41,475 bases of DNA from SAR202 cluster bacterium (GCA_016872495.1 VGZT01000018.1:1-41475), one strand, 5' to 3'. Shown: positions 1 through 7,953, counted from the first letter of the stretch. Notes: generated from the sequence alone by a model not told the origin. Numbers and translations are program-made.

Positions 1-107
1 TACCTAGTATTCATTCAATCCGGGCCTGAATAGCCCTGGTGTTCGCAAGCGTAATGTCCACGCTCTGCATGCCTTCTTGCGTTTTCAGCAAGGAAAAGGA
101 CATTCGC

Positions 108-136
108 TTGACAATCCCGTCGGTTCATGGGTAAAT
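108..136 (+). promoter_or_regulatory. possible promoter of the ABC binding-protein gene
   Basis: A perfect TTGACA box lies at 108-113. A weak -10 candidate (GTAAAT, or TAAATC with one more base of spacing) follows at about 131-137. The spacing fits a housekeeping sigma promoter, but the -10 is poor, so this is tentative. The stretch 1-107 holds no recognisable gene. Confidence 0.35.
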
Positions 137-197
137 CTGGCCGTCTGACAGGGAATGTTAGCGACCCTGATACGAGATGGCTTCCGGAGGCGACTAC

Positions 198-2216
198 ATG
201 TTGCTGCCACGTTTTTCCGCCAGTCGGTGGATCGTCGTGTTATTGCTGAGCGGCGCCGCAGTCCTTGCCGCGTGTGGCGGCGGGGAGAAGGTCGTCGAAG
301 TCACGAGGGTCGTCGAGAAGCCGGTTGCTCAGACGGTCGTCGTCGAGAAGCCGGTGGCAATCGAGAAGGTCGTTCAGCAGACGGTCGTCGTCGAGAAGCC
401 GGTGACAGTCGAGAAGGTCGTTCAGCAGACGGTCGTCGTCGAGAAGCCGGTCGAGAAGGTCGTTGAGAAAGTCGTCGTCCAGACCGCCACGCCTCAGCTT
501 CCTCCGACGCCCACGCCTCGGCCGGCTGTAAAGCCTGCGCCCAAATCGAAGAACGCGCGGGGCCAGCTGGTCTGGGCTACTGTCGAATCCGACGGAATTG
601 CAGGCGGCTTTAACGCCGTCAACCTGTGCTGTGGTGGGAAAGCTTTGGGGGTCGTCGAGACGCTCTTCAGGCCCACGCATGAGAAGGGGACCGAGACGCC
701 GCTCCTTGCAGCGTCCTGGAAGCTTGACGAAAAGCAGCCGCCCGAATTCGTTCAAGTGACGCTGAGAAAAGGCGTCGCCATGCACAAGGGGTACGGGGAA
801 CTTACTGCGGAGGACCTTGTCTGGTCGGTCAACGACACCAACGCAAATACGTCGGCGCAACACGGTTCAGGATCGGTAAGCGTCACGGACGGTTCCGGCG
901 AGTGGGCAGGATTTCTAGGCAAGACGCCTGCCGAGGTGATCGACACCTATACGGCGAAGATCTATTGGACGACCTTCGACCCGCGCTGGACCACCTGGTT
1001 TTTCGGGCAGGACGGCCTGGGCGCCGGGGTGGTCAGCAAGAAGGCATTCGATAAGAACGGCCGTAACTGGAACCTGGACAACCTGGTCGGGACCGGGCCG
1101 TTCGAGGTTGCCGAGTGGAAACGCGGTGAAAGCACCGTTGTCCGTGCGGTACCGAACCACTGGCGAAAGACCGCCCAGGTCCAGACCATAAGGCGAGTCG
1201 TCGTGCCAGATGAAACCGTCCGGCTGGCAATGTTGCAGACCGGCGAGGCTGATATCGCCGACATCAGCCAGAAAAACGTCCCGGAAGTGCAGCTATTCGG
1301 AATGGTCTCCAAGGGGTCCGGCACGGCGGGGATGCTGACCGTCATGTTCGCCGGCAACCTGTGGGAGGACACGCACCCAAAGACCGGAGCCAAGCTCGAG
1401 ATTCTTACATATGGCGCCGACCAGCCCTGGCTGGGTAACCCGCGCACTCCGGACGACAGCAACAACCCCAAGGGCATGAACGACATGGAGCAAGCCCGGC
1501 TCGTGCGCCAGGCCCTGGCGATGTCGATCGATCGCGACCTGGTGAACAAGGCGGTCTTGTCTGGCCTCGGGTGGCCGGTATACATCCCGTACTTTGACAT
1601 CAATAACGCCAACTGGAACAACAAGTGGAAGGTTTCGTTCGACGCCAAGAAGGCTGAGGAGCTGCTCGATCAGGCGGGCTTCCCACGCGGCAAGAACGGC
1701 GTCAGGTTCACAATGCCCTTCTACGCCTGGAACAACCCGGGACCGCTACCCCACTTCGCGGATACCGGCGACGTGGTTGCGCAGATGTGGCAGAAGATAG
1801 GCGTCGACGTGGCAGTCCTTCACTACGAGTACGCGGTGTTCCGGCCTTCCCTCGTGGCAAGGTCTGCTACCATCCCGTGGGTGGACACCGGGCCGCTCGA
1901 GAACTTTGCGACCACGCCATGGGACTGGCCGCGCGGTGGCCAGATGAGCGCCTTGACACGCGGCGGAAAGAGCCATGGCATCGAGTTCGCCGAGGCGACG
2001 CAGAACTACCTGGCTGTCGGACTTGAGCCAGACATAGCAAAGCGGATCGCGCTCAACAACAAGTTCGCAGATTACCTCCACCACTGGATGCCCGGAATTG
2101 GGGTCGTCGCGGCCCCGAGCCTGATCGTGTATAACCCGACTGCAATCAAGGACTGGCCGATGGAGCTGGGGCTCCGGTCGACCTACAACTCGCCCGAGAA
2201 CATCATCCTGCCGTAA
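198..2216 (+). CDS. ABC transporter substrate-binding lipoprotein, family 5 (peptide/opine type)
   Basis: Extracytoplasmic binding protein of a peptide/opine/nickel-type ABC importer, about 672 residues. The start is set at ATG 198 because GGAGG at 186-190 sits 7 nt upstream; the in-frame ATG at 177 has no such site. The N-terminus is a lipoprotein signal: arginines, a hydrophobic run, then LAAC with the lipidated Cys at about residue 26. A repetitive Val/Glu/Lys stalk (VVEKPV, EKVVQQT units) and a Pro/Thr linker follow, then the SBP_bac_5-like body, with typical segments such as LVGTGPFEVAEWKRGE and RQALAMSIDRDLVNKAV. The stalk probably holds the binding domain away from the membrane. The two permease genes follow directly. 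The ligand cannot be read from sequence; peptides or opine-like amino acids are the family norm. Confidence 0.9.
   Translation: MLLPRFSASRWIVVLLLSGAAVLAACGGGEKVVEVTRVVEKPVAQTVVVEKPVAIEKVVQQTVVVEKPVTVEKVVQQTVVVEKPVEKVVEKVVVQTATPQLPPTPTPRPAVKPAPKSKNARGQLVWATVESDGIAGGFNAVNLCCGGKALGVVETLFRPTHEKGTETPLLAASWKLDEKQPPEFVQVTLRKGVAMHKGYGELTAEDLVWSVNDTNANTSAQHGSGSVSVTDGSGEWAGFLGKTPAEVIDTYTAKIYWTTFDPRWTTWFFGQDGLGAGVVSKKAFDKNGRNWNLDNLVGTGPFEVAEWKRGESTVVRAVPNHWRKTAQVQTIRRVVVPDETVRLAMLQTGEADIADISQKNVPEVQLFGMVSKGSGTAGMLTVMFAGNLWEDTHPKTGAKLEILTYGADQPWLGNPRTPDDSNNPKGMNDMEQARLVRQALAMSIDRDLVNKAVLSGLGWPVYIPYFDINNANWNNKWKVSFDAKKAEELLDQAGFPRGKNGVRFTMPFYAWNNPGPLPHFADTGDVVAQMWQKIGVDVAVLHYEYAVFRPSLVARSATIPWVDTGPLENFATTPWDWPRGGQMSALTRGGKSHGIEFAEATQNYLAVGLEPDIAKRIALNNKFADYLHHWMPGIGVVAAPSLIVYNPTAIKDWPMELGLRSTYNSPENIILP
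330..473 (+). repeat. 48-bp in-frame tandem repeat in the lipoprotein stalk
   Basis: Units begin at 330, 378 and 426, exactly 48 bp (16 codons) apart, each opening with CAGACGGTCGTCGTCGAGAA; the third is only partly matched. Each codes QTVVVEKPV followed by EKVVQ. The repeat lies inside the coding frame just after the lipidated Cys, so it is a protein repeat (membrane spacer), not a CRISPR or regulatory array. Such repeats can change copy number by slippage. Confidence 0.85.
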
Positions 2217-2341
2217 GGCGGCGCAAGAGGGCCGGCCGGCACGGGGACGGACCCCTTGAAACCAGGCACGAACATACGAATCAATTCACCGGCTGTGCGA
2301 GCCCGTGATTCAGTAGCCGACGACCGCGGGAAAGGGACGCG

Positions 2342-3292
2342 ATGCGACGGTTCCTGATACGGAGGGCCGTTTTTTCGATCCTGACCCTCTGGGGCGTCAC
2401 CATACTGGTGTTCGTCCTCTCGCGGCTTGGCCCTGACCCGTTGCTAGTCTATGTCCGCGATGCGACTTACGGCATAAGCCCCGAGACGATCGCCGCACTC
2501 AAGGAGAAATGGGGGCTGGACCGCCCGCTCGTCGTCCAGTACGTCAAATGGGTCGGCGCCCTGCTGCGGGGCGATCTCGGAGAGAGCGTAGGGGCGCAGC
2601 GTTCGGTCGTCCTGATCATCTCCGAGAAGGTTCCAGCCACGGCACAGCTCGCCGCGATCGCATGGGTCATCGCCACGGTTCCTGGGGTCGCGCTCGGCGT
2701 GCTCTCTGCGGTCAAACGCGGGTCGGTGTGGGACTATACGGCTCGCGCCATCGCTCTCATCGGGCAGGCCACGCCACCGTTCTGGCTGGCCCTGGTGATG
2801 ATCCTGGTCTTCTCGGTCCAGCTGGACTGGCTGCCCAGCGCTACTCGTGGCGACGCGCAAGATCCTTTCTTCACGCGTCTCAGGCACTACATCATGCCCG
2901 CGCTTGTTCTCGCATTGGGCCCGTGGGCGGCGTACATGCGCCTCACGCGGTCCTCGATGCTTGAGGTCCTGGACACCGAGTTCGTCAAACTGGCCAGGGC
3001 GAAGGGTGTCGGGAACACGGTAATCCTTTGGAAGCACGCATTGCGGAATGCCCTCATCCAACCGCTGACCGTGTCAGCTGCGGTACTTGCCTCTTTCATC
3101 GCCGGGGCAGTGTTCGTTGAGACAGTCTTCGCGTGGCCGGGGATCGGTCGCCTGGCCGTGCAGGCCACACTTGACAACGACTTCCCGATCCTGGCGGGCG
3201 TGGTGCTGATGTTCGGAGTCGGCTACCTGGCTCTGAACTTCCTGGCGGACCTTGCATACGCTGTGGTTGACCCCCGGATCCGTTACTCTTAA
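2342..3292 (+). CDS. ABC transporter permease, DppB/OppB family
   Basis: Inner-membrane permease of the peptide-type importer, 316 residues, normal for the family. It opens with the usual first membrane helix after FLIRRAVFSI, then the periplasmic segment with GLDRPLVVQY, then the conserved membrane core. The cytoplasmic EAA-type coupling loop is visible as LARAKGVGNTVILWKHALRN (about residues 219-238), where the ATPase would dock. AAGGGA about 6 nt before ATG 2342 is the likely ribosome site. It lies 125 bp after the binding protein and 9 bp before the next permease, so the three form one transcription unit. Confidence 0.93.
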   Translation: MRRFLIRRAVFSILTLWGVTILVFVLSRLGPDPLLVYVRDATYGISPETIAALKEKWGLDRPLVVQYVKWVGALLRGDLGESVGAQRSVVLIISEKVPATAQLAAIAWVIATVPGVALGVLSAVKRGSVWDYTARAIALIGQATPPFWLALVMILVFSVQLDWLPSATRGDAQDPFFTRLRHYIMPALVLALGPWAAYMRLTRSSMLEVLDTEFVKLARAKGVGNTVILWKHALRNALIQPLTVSAAVLASFIAGAVFVETVFAWPGIGRLAVQATLDNDFPILAGVVLMFGVGYLALNFLADLAYAVVDPRIRYS

Positions 3293-3301
3293 GGCCATTG
3301 C

Positions 3302-4201
3302 ATGGCTGCTACCACTCGCATGTTGTCTCTAGCGCGTTCGCCGGCCGGCGCATTCAAGCGGACGTTCGACTTCTTCCGGCGGTGGCCCGTGATACCCGGC
3401 TTGATCATTGGAAGCCTGGCGGTCGGCGCGATCTTCGCAGGGTTCCTGACGCCGTACGACCCGAAACAGGGAGACCTGACCGCCCGGAGCGCCCCCCCGG
3501 CATGGGTCGGAGACGGCGAATGGGCCCATCCCCTGGGAACCGACAGGGTTGGCAGAGATATGCTCAGCCGACTTCTTTATGGCGCTCGGGTCTCGTTGAT
3601 GGTTGCGGGCGTCGCGGTCTCTGTCGGGACCATCACCGGGACGTTGGCGGGCCTCCTGGCCGGCTACGTGGGCGGCATGGTCGATGAATTGCTCATGCGC
3701 CTGGTGGACCTCTGGTCCGCGCTCCCCTTCCTCCTCATCGCGCTGATTGTCGCCGTGAGTGTTGGACCGAGTCTCTGGATGGTTATCGGGCTCCTCGCAC
3801 TCAGTTCCTGGTCCGCAGGAGCGCGCAATGTCCGTGGTGAAGTGTTGTCTCTGAAAACGCGGGACTACGTAGCGCTCGCCAAGGTAGCCGGAGCATCGCA
3901 CACGCGCATCATGTACCGGCACCTGCTGCCGCAGGTAATCCATGTCGTGATTGTAATTACGACCCTTCGAATTGGAAGTCTGATCATCGCGGAGGCGGGC
4001 CTCAGTTTCCTGGGGGTAGGCGTCCCGGCCTCGGTGCCAACCTGGGGGATCATGATCGCCGAAGGGCGGCAGTACCTGCTGACCGCGTGGTGGATAGCAA
4101 TTTTCCCGGGGATGGCCATTTTCGCCACGGTCACGGCGTTCAACTTCCTCGGCGACTGGGCGCGCGATCGCCTGGACCCCCGGCTGCGTCAGCTCGCATA
4201 G
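3302..4201 (+). CDS. ABC transporter permease, DppC/OppC family
   Basis: Second permease of the importer, 299 residues. It has the N-terminal helix, the family signature GTDRVGRDMLSRLLYGARVS (about residues 79-98) just before the core membrane domain, and the EAA loop at VALAKVAGASHTRIMYRHLL. It forms a heterodimer channel with the preceding DppB-like protein. The cassette stops here: no DppD or DppF ATPase gene follows in the window, so the ATPases must be encoded elsewhere or shared with another transporter. Confidence 0.93.
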   Translation: MAATTRMLSLARSPAGAFKRTFDFFRRWPVIPGLIIGSLAVGAIFAGFLTPYDPKQGDLTARSAPPAWVGDGEWAHPLGTDRVGRDMLSRLLYGARVSLMVAGVAVSVGTITGTLAGLLAGYVGGMVDELLMRLVDLWSALPFLLIALIVAVSVGPSLWMVIGLLALSSWSAGARNVRGEVLSLKTRDYVALAKVAGASHTRIMYRHLLPQVIHVVIVITTLRIGSLIIAEAGLSFLGVGVPASVPTWGIMIAEGRQYLLTAWWIAIFPGMAIFATVTAFNFLGDWARDRLDPRLRQLA

Positions 4202-4416
4202 CCGCCATTGATCCGCCTGGCCACCAGGAGGCCTGTGCCTGGCGCCGCAAGGCGGCTGCCACGGCCTCTCACCACGAGCGCGGGCGCAACAAGGCCCGCG
4301 CCGGCATCGAGTGGCCACTCACCACGCCCGTCGCCCGGGCCAGGCTCCACCGGCTGTATCCCCTTCAACAGCAAGAGCTGGACTGAGTACCAGGTCCGCT
4401 GGATTCTTCGACAGGA

Positions 4417-4798
4417 CGGCTTGAGGATGTCCAGGATCTCAGCCGTATCGGTGACAGGTAGGGCTGCGCTGGGCACCGCACTTTTCATGCCAGGGATCTA
4501 CGCCTCGTGGGGCCCGACCGACCGGCCCGCGTAGACGAAGGCGCCTGCCTCGGCAAAGATCACCTCGGACCGGCACGCCTGGTCGGTGAACATCTTCCGG
4601 AACCCGAGCGCGCCACCGGTCCGGCCTGGACGCAGGACGATCTTCTGGCCGGACTTCATGTGCGGTGCTGCCGCGCTCGCGATGTCCGGGCGGGCGGAGG
4701 AGGGCACACGACCATCAGCCCTTCGACGTCGGCGCTGGCGGCCTCAATCTCCGAAGTTACTCGCTACAGCCGGGCGAAGCCGGTAGTGCCGTCGGATG
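4417..4798 (-). pseudogene. decayed opine dehydrogenase (NAD/NADP octopine dehydrogenase family)
   Basis: Minus-strand frames contain in order RVTSEIEAASADVEGLMVV (4765 down to about 4705), ARPDIASAAAPHMKSG, IVLRPGRTGGALGFRK, EVIFAEAGAFVYAGRSVGP and KSAVPSAALPVTDTAEILD. These match the linear order of conserved blocks in opine dehydrogenases: the end of the Rossmann domain, the PGRTGG(A)LEF motif, the AE(A)...YA.R block and the following K..V..AALP block. The pieces are broken by an in-frame TAG near 4766, a frameshift near 4690-4700 and an in-frame TAG at 4498-4500. The N-terminal nucleotide-binding glycines and the C-terminal domain are absent. It lies next to a peptide/opine-type importer, which may once have fed it. 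The family call rests on motif recall. Confidence 0.7.
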
Positions 4799-4805
4799 AC
4801 GTGGC

Positions 4806-5765
4806 TCAGCCGGGTAGGGGTGAGTGGTCGCGGAGCTCCCTGGGCAATACGAACTGGATGTCTTCTTCCTGCTCACCGATCGGGATTACGCGGTCCGGGT
4901 TGATGGCTTCAATGACCGCCTGCACCATGTCCTCGGGCGTGGACGCCCCGGAGGTGATGCCCACCCTTTCGACCCCGGACAGCCAGCCCGGGTCGAGCTC
5001 CGCTGGTCCGTTGATCAGGTAGGCGGTCACACCCTCGGCCCTGGCCACCTCCTGGAGCCGGCGGCAGTTCGATGAGTTCTGTGCCCCGATCACGAGCACA
5101 ACATCGACCTGGCGGGCCATGAGCTTCGCGGACTCCTGTCGGTTGGTGGTCGCGTAGCAGATGTCGTTGCGCACCATGGCGTTGGGGAACCGGCCCCGGA
5201 TCTCCTTGACGACGCGGGCGGTGTCATCGACCGACAGGGTCGTCTGCGTGAGCACCGCGATCTCCGTTTCGGGCTGCCACCCCGGGAGGCCATCGCGCTC
5301 GCGATCGTCCATGAGGTGCATGTCGGCCTGTCCCATCGTGCCGCGCACCTCCTGGTGGCCTCGATGGCCAATCAGGATCAGCTTCTTCCCCTCGCGCTCG
5401 TACTTCTTCGCCTCGTTGTGGACACGTGTGACAAGCGGGCAGGTGGCGTCGATCACGCGGAGGCCGCGCCGTCTGGCCTTGGCGAAGTCGTCGGGCGCGG
5501 AGCCGTGCGCTGAAAAGACCACGTGAGCGCCTTCTGGAATCTCGTCGACGTCCTCTACGGTGACGGCGCCCTTGGCTTCAAGGGAGGCGACCACGTGTGG
5601 GTTGTGCACGATCTGGTGCTTCACGTAGATGGGCGGCCCGAAGCGCTGCAGGGCGATTTCTACGATGTCAACCGCCCGGACCACCCCGGCGCAGAACCCG
5701 CGTGGTGAACTGAGATAAACGTCCAACGGTCCCTCCGCCGCGCCCTTAGAGGGGCGCGCGTTCAT
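4806..5765 (-). CDS. ispH: 4-hydroxy-3-methylbut-2-enyl diphosphate reductase
   Basis: Last step of the MEP isoprenoid pathway: reduces HMBPP to IPP and DMAPP with a [4Fe-4S] cluster. The three cluster cysteines are visible in PRGFCAGVV (near residue 25), DATCPLV and NDICYATTN. The substrate-pocket motifs VKHQIVHNPHVV, SAHGS, TQTTLS, NSSN and GITSGASTPE are all present. The length of about 319 residues is normal. The start is placed at ATG 5765 because a perfect TATAAT lies 6 nt upstream (5777-5772) with no ribosome site, suggesting leaderless mRNA; an upstream in-frame TTG would add 7 residues and overlap the -10. The gene faces the ABC cassette, with the opine dehydrogenase remnant just beyond its stop. 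Confidence 0.96.
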   Translation of the reverse strand: MNARPSKGAAEGPLDVYLSSPRGFCAGVVRAVDIVEIALQRFGPPIYVKHQIVHNPHVVASLEAKGAVTVEDVDEIPEGAHVVFSAHGSAPDDFAKARRRGLRVIDATCPLVTRVHNEAKKYEREGKKLILIGHRGHQEVRGTMGQADMHLMDDRERDGLPGWQPETEIAVLTQTTLSVDDTARVVKEIRGRFPNAMVRNDICYATTNRQESAKLMARQVDVVLVIGAQNSSNCRRLQEVARAEGVTAYLINGPAELDPGWLSGVERVGITSGASTPEDMVQAVIEAINPDRVIPIGEQEEDIQFVLPRELRDHSPLPG

Positions 5766-5771
5766 ATCTGG

Positions 5772-5777
5772 ATTATA
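5772..5777 (-). promoter_or_regulatory. -10 box of ispH, leaderless configuration
   Basis: TATAAT on the minus strand is separated by exactly 6 nt from ATG 5765. Transcription would begin at or next to the A of the start codon. No good -35 box is seen at 17 bp spacing. Confidence 0.6.
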
Positions 5778-5805
5778 TCGTCGCAACTGCGCGGCGGGCC
5801 TTCGA

Positions 5806-7161
5806 TCAGCGTCCGCGGCGGACCCGCGCAGCCTTGAGCCGAATCAGCATCAGCGGGAAGATCACGAACGCGATGGCGACCGCGCCGATCATCACCCGGT
5901 AACCGAGGTCGTCGGCTCGCCGGTTCAGCACTTCGACCAGGATCCCGGCCGCCAGTGGGATCCCGGCGCCGAAAAGCATCGCGGTGCTCGTATAACTGAG
6001 GTTCCTGCCCGCCTTCGATGGCTTCACCAGGTCATTTGCGAGCGCCCACGCCACCGAGAGCAGAGCACCGGATGAGACACCGACCGCCAGTCCAGCGACG
6101 ACCAGGGCCGGCAGCGTATCGATGAACGCGAGGCTTGCTACCGAAACGGATCCCACGAGGCCACCCGCAAGGAGGATGGGCATCCGCCCCATGCGGTCGG
6201 ACAGGATGCCTGCCGGCAGTACCGAAAGAGCCACCCCTCCGACGACACTGATCGAGAGGATCAGGGCGCCGCGAGCAGGGTTCTCAAGCCCGACCACATC
6301 CTGCAGAAAGAAGATCGCGAACCGGCTCAGCACCGACATTGTCCCGGTCGCGATCGTGAAAGCCGCCAGGAACCAGATGAACTCCCTGGTGCGGGGCGCC
6401 GGCCCCTCTGCTTCCGTTTCATCTGCCGGGCCCTCGGGGCCGGGAACGACAGCGTCAGAATCCGGGCGGGGCCGGATGGCGAGGGACGTCCAGCCGGCCG
6501 AAAGGAGCGCCATTCCTGAGATCAGCGCCAGTGCCAGCCACATCCATAGCGACATCTCCTGGGTCGGGGCGTGACTCAGGAGCAGCAGGGTTCCCACCAC
6601 GGCGATGCCCGCGCCGATCGAGCGGGCAAAGGTGAGCGCGCCCGCGGCCGCGCCCCGTCGATTCACCGGCACGTGATCTATCAGCAGGGCATTGGCGGGT
6701 CCCTGTGCGATGTTTCCCATCACCTGCATCAGGCAGTACGCAAGCAGCAGCGACATGAAGCTGTCGGCAAAGCCGACGAGCATCGTGGCGATCGCCAGTC
6801 CGCCGCCCCCGAAGAGGATGTAGGGCCCCCGCTTGCCCAGGCGGTTCCGGCTGCGATCACTGAATCCACCGGCGACGGGCTGGACGATGGCGGGGAACAC
6901 GAGCCCGACAAGGGTGATCGTCGTCAGCGCGACGATCTTCTGCGAAGGGTCGACGATCGCCAGCAGGCGGAACTGGATAATCACAAACGTGACAGCCGTC
7001 CACAGGCCGGTGAGACCCGCAGCGTAGAGGCTCAGATTCAGGAGGCTGCCGGGGCCACGACGGTAGACGGATGCCACACGCCTGAGCAGGCCGATGTCCC
7101 GGCCGGGCGCGGCCGCGTGGACGGGCCGTGCCCGTTGAATGAGCGGGTCGTCTCGATCCAC
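5806..7161 (-). CDS. major facilitator superfamily transporter, GPH/sucrose-symporter-like
   Basis: Polytopic membrane transporter of 451 residues, with about 12 hydrophobic segments in two halves split by a charged central loop (PRPDSDAVVPGPEGPADE). The first cytoplasmic loop carries SDRSRNRLGKRGPYILFGGG, which resembles the D(R)SR.R.G+R.P(Y/F)I loop of glycoside-pentoside-hexuronide and sucrose symporters; the second half has the plain MFS loop LSDRMGRMPILLAGG. The substrate is unknown; a sugar or glycoside is a reasonable guess. The start is GTG 7161. A minus-strand promoter (TTGTCG, 17 bp, TAGCAT) ends 6 nt before it, so the mRNA is probably leaderless. It is divergent from the candidate selenoprotein gene. 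Confidence 0.85.
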   Translation of the reverse strand: MDRDDPLIQRARPVHAAAPGRDIGLLRRVASVYRRGPGSLLNLSLYAAGLTGLWTAVTFVIIQFRLLAIVDPSQKIVALTTITLVGLVFPAIVQPVAGGFSDRSRNRLGKRGPYILFGGGGLAIATMLVGFADSFMSLLLAYCLMQVMGNIAQGPANALLIDHVPVNRRGAAAGALTFARSIGAGIAVVGTLLLLSHAPTQEMSLWMWLALALISGMALLSAGWTSLAIRPRPDSDAVVPGPEGPADETEAEGPAPRTREFIWFLAAFTIATGTMSVLSRFAIFFLQDVVGLENPARGALILSISVVGGVALSVLPAGILSDRMGRMPILLAGGLVGSVSVASLAFIDTLPALVVAGLAVGVSSGALLSVAWALANDLVKPSKAGRNLSYTSTAMLFGAGIPLAAGILVEVLNRRADDLGYRVMIGAVAIAFVIFPLMLIRLKAARVRRGR

Positions 7162-7167
7162 GCCAGC

Positions 7168-7196
7168 ATGCTAAATTGGCGCACCAACTACGACAA
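7168..7196 (-). promoter_or_regulatory. promoter of the MFS transporter gene
   Basis: On the minus strand TTGTCG (7196-7191), 17 bp, TAGCAT (7173-7168), then 6 nt to GTG 7161. An imperfect palindrome TTGGCGCACCAA lies within the spacer (about 7177-7188) and could be an operator. It sits in the intergenic space shared with the divergent gene at 7233. Confidence 0.5.
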
Positions 7197-7232
7197 CTGT
7201 CCCGGGCATTCAGACCCCTTCCGGAGGCGACC

Positions 7233-7583
7233 GTGCCAGCTTCCCTGACGCTCTACTGGTGGCCGAAGTGAACAACCTGTCGCAAAGCGAGGGATTTTCT
7301 CTCGCAGGCCGGGGTCGAGGCGGAGTTGAGGGATATCTTTGCGAAGCCGCTGGACAGAGCTGAACTGGGAGATCTGGCGCAGCTCGTGACCGCTGATGGC
7401 CTCTTTTCGTGGCGCAGCCCAGGCGCCAGGGAGATCGCCCACCTGCGAGGCCGTCTTCCGGACGAGCGGCTCATCGACCTGATGGCAAGTGAACCCCGGC
7501 TGATCCGCCGGCCGCTGGCGCGCAGGGGAGACGTATTGGTCGTCGGCTTCGATCCGGAACGGCTTGCGGCCCTGGCAGGCTGA
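7233..7583 (+). CDS. candidate ArsC/Spx-family selenoprotein (UxxC), TGA read as Sec
   Basis: The reading frame from GTG 7233 (GGAGG at 7223-7227, 5 nt spacing) to the stop at 7581-7583 gives 116 residues, the usual size of ArsC/Spx-like reductases, with one in-frame TGA at 7269-7271. The N-terminus reads LTLYWWPK-U-TTCRKARDFL, so the TGA falls at the first Cys of the CxxC redox motif found in Spx (CTSC) and at the catalytic Cys position of ArsC; the resolving Cys is C16. Downstream family features are intact: RDIFAKPL, SWRSPGAR, LIDLMASEPRLIRRP and VVGFDPERL. A stable hairpin lies where a bacterial SECIS must be. The family's role is thiol/selenol redox chemistry (arsenate reductase-like or regulatory); the substrate is not known. 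A pseudogene or base error is the alternative. An ordinary gene call would give only a truncated downstream ORF. Confidence 0.72.
7272..7308 (+). promoter_or_regulatory. SECIS-like hairpin directly after the in-frame TGA
   Basis: The stem is GCGAGGG (7287-7293) paired with CTCTCGC (7299-7305): seven pairs including one G-U, with loop ATTTT. If only the strong five pairs form, the loop is GGATTTTCT and begins with GG. The distance from the TGA to the loop is 20-22 nt. An extra CCT/AGG pairing (7276-7278 with 7306-7308) could form a lower stem. From memory, bacterial SECIS elements have a small loop with a G among its first two bases, 16-37 nt after the UGA; this fits. A weaker competing hairpin (TCGC-AAA-GCGA, 7280-7290) overlaps. 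Confidence 0.6.
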
Positions 7584-7710
7584 TCCAGGCGCCGCACCGG
7601 CGGCTTTGCGGGCCAGCACATACTCTCTTCGGCGGTGTTCCACGGTCGCACCGACCGGTCATGCGGCCACGATCTCCTCATACCGAATTGAGAGAGGAAC
7701 CCGACCGCAA

Positions 7711-7833
7711 ATGCTCTGCTTCCACACCTGCAAGCGCTGTAACGTCGACAGCCACATGAGCCGTGACACCTGCAGGGCATGCCTCCAGTGCCTCCAGTGC
7801 GGATTCTCACGTGACGTCCCCACCCCGCAGTAA
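7711..7833 (+). CDS. small Cys-rich zinc-ribbon-like protein (40 aa)
   Basis: A 40-residue ORF with seven cysteines: C3, the pair C7/C10 (CKRC) and a CRACLQCLQC cluster, ending CGFSRDVPTPQ. The paired CxxC knuckles suggest a bound zinc. It resembles the C-terminal half of the 68-residue zinc-ribbon protein at 34406-34612, which ends CLNCGFTRDCSDP. ATG 7711 is chosen because the match begins there; GAGAGG lies somewhat far upstream (about 13 nt). It follows the candidate selenoprotein gene by 127 bp. The function is unknown. Confidence 0.55.
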   Translation: MLCFHTCKRCNVDSHMSRDTCRACLQCLQCGFSRDVPTPQ

Positions 7834-7941
7834 CGGGCATGGATCCCCATTGCGGGCGCCCGCCGCCTGACGTTCGATCGATTGCCGGCTGCCTGGATGC
7901 GGCCGGCAGGGGGAAGCATCCGGTCGCTAGCTGTTGGCTGC

Positions 7942-7947
7942 TAGAAT
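7942..7947 (+). promoter_or_regulatory. -10 box of the crotonase gene, leaderless configuration
   Basis: TAGAAT with exactly 6 nt to ATG 7954 and no ribosome site between them. The -35 region is not recognisable. It has the same arrangement as the ispH, MFS and 34612 starts. Confidence 0.5.
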
Positions 7948-7953
7948 CGGGGT

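Noticed and set aside
330-473. Regular repeats that could be mistaken for a CRISPR array.
   Set aside because: The units are contiguous without spacers and in frame with a lipoprotein stalk; no cas genes are present.
4202-4416. Small open frames between the permease and the opine dehydrogenase remnant.
   Set aside because: No motif, ribosome site or consistent frame; probably decayed sequence belonging to the remnant's missing C-terminus.
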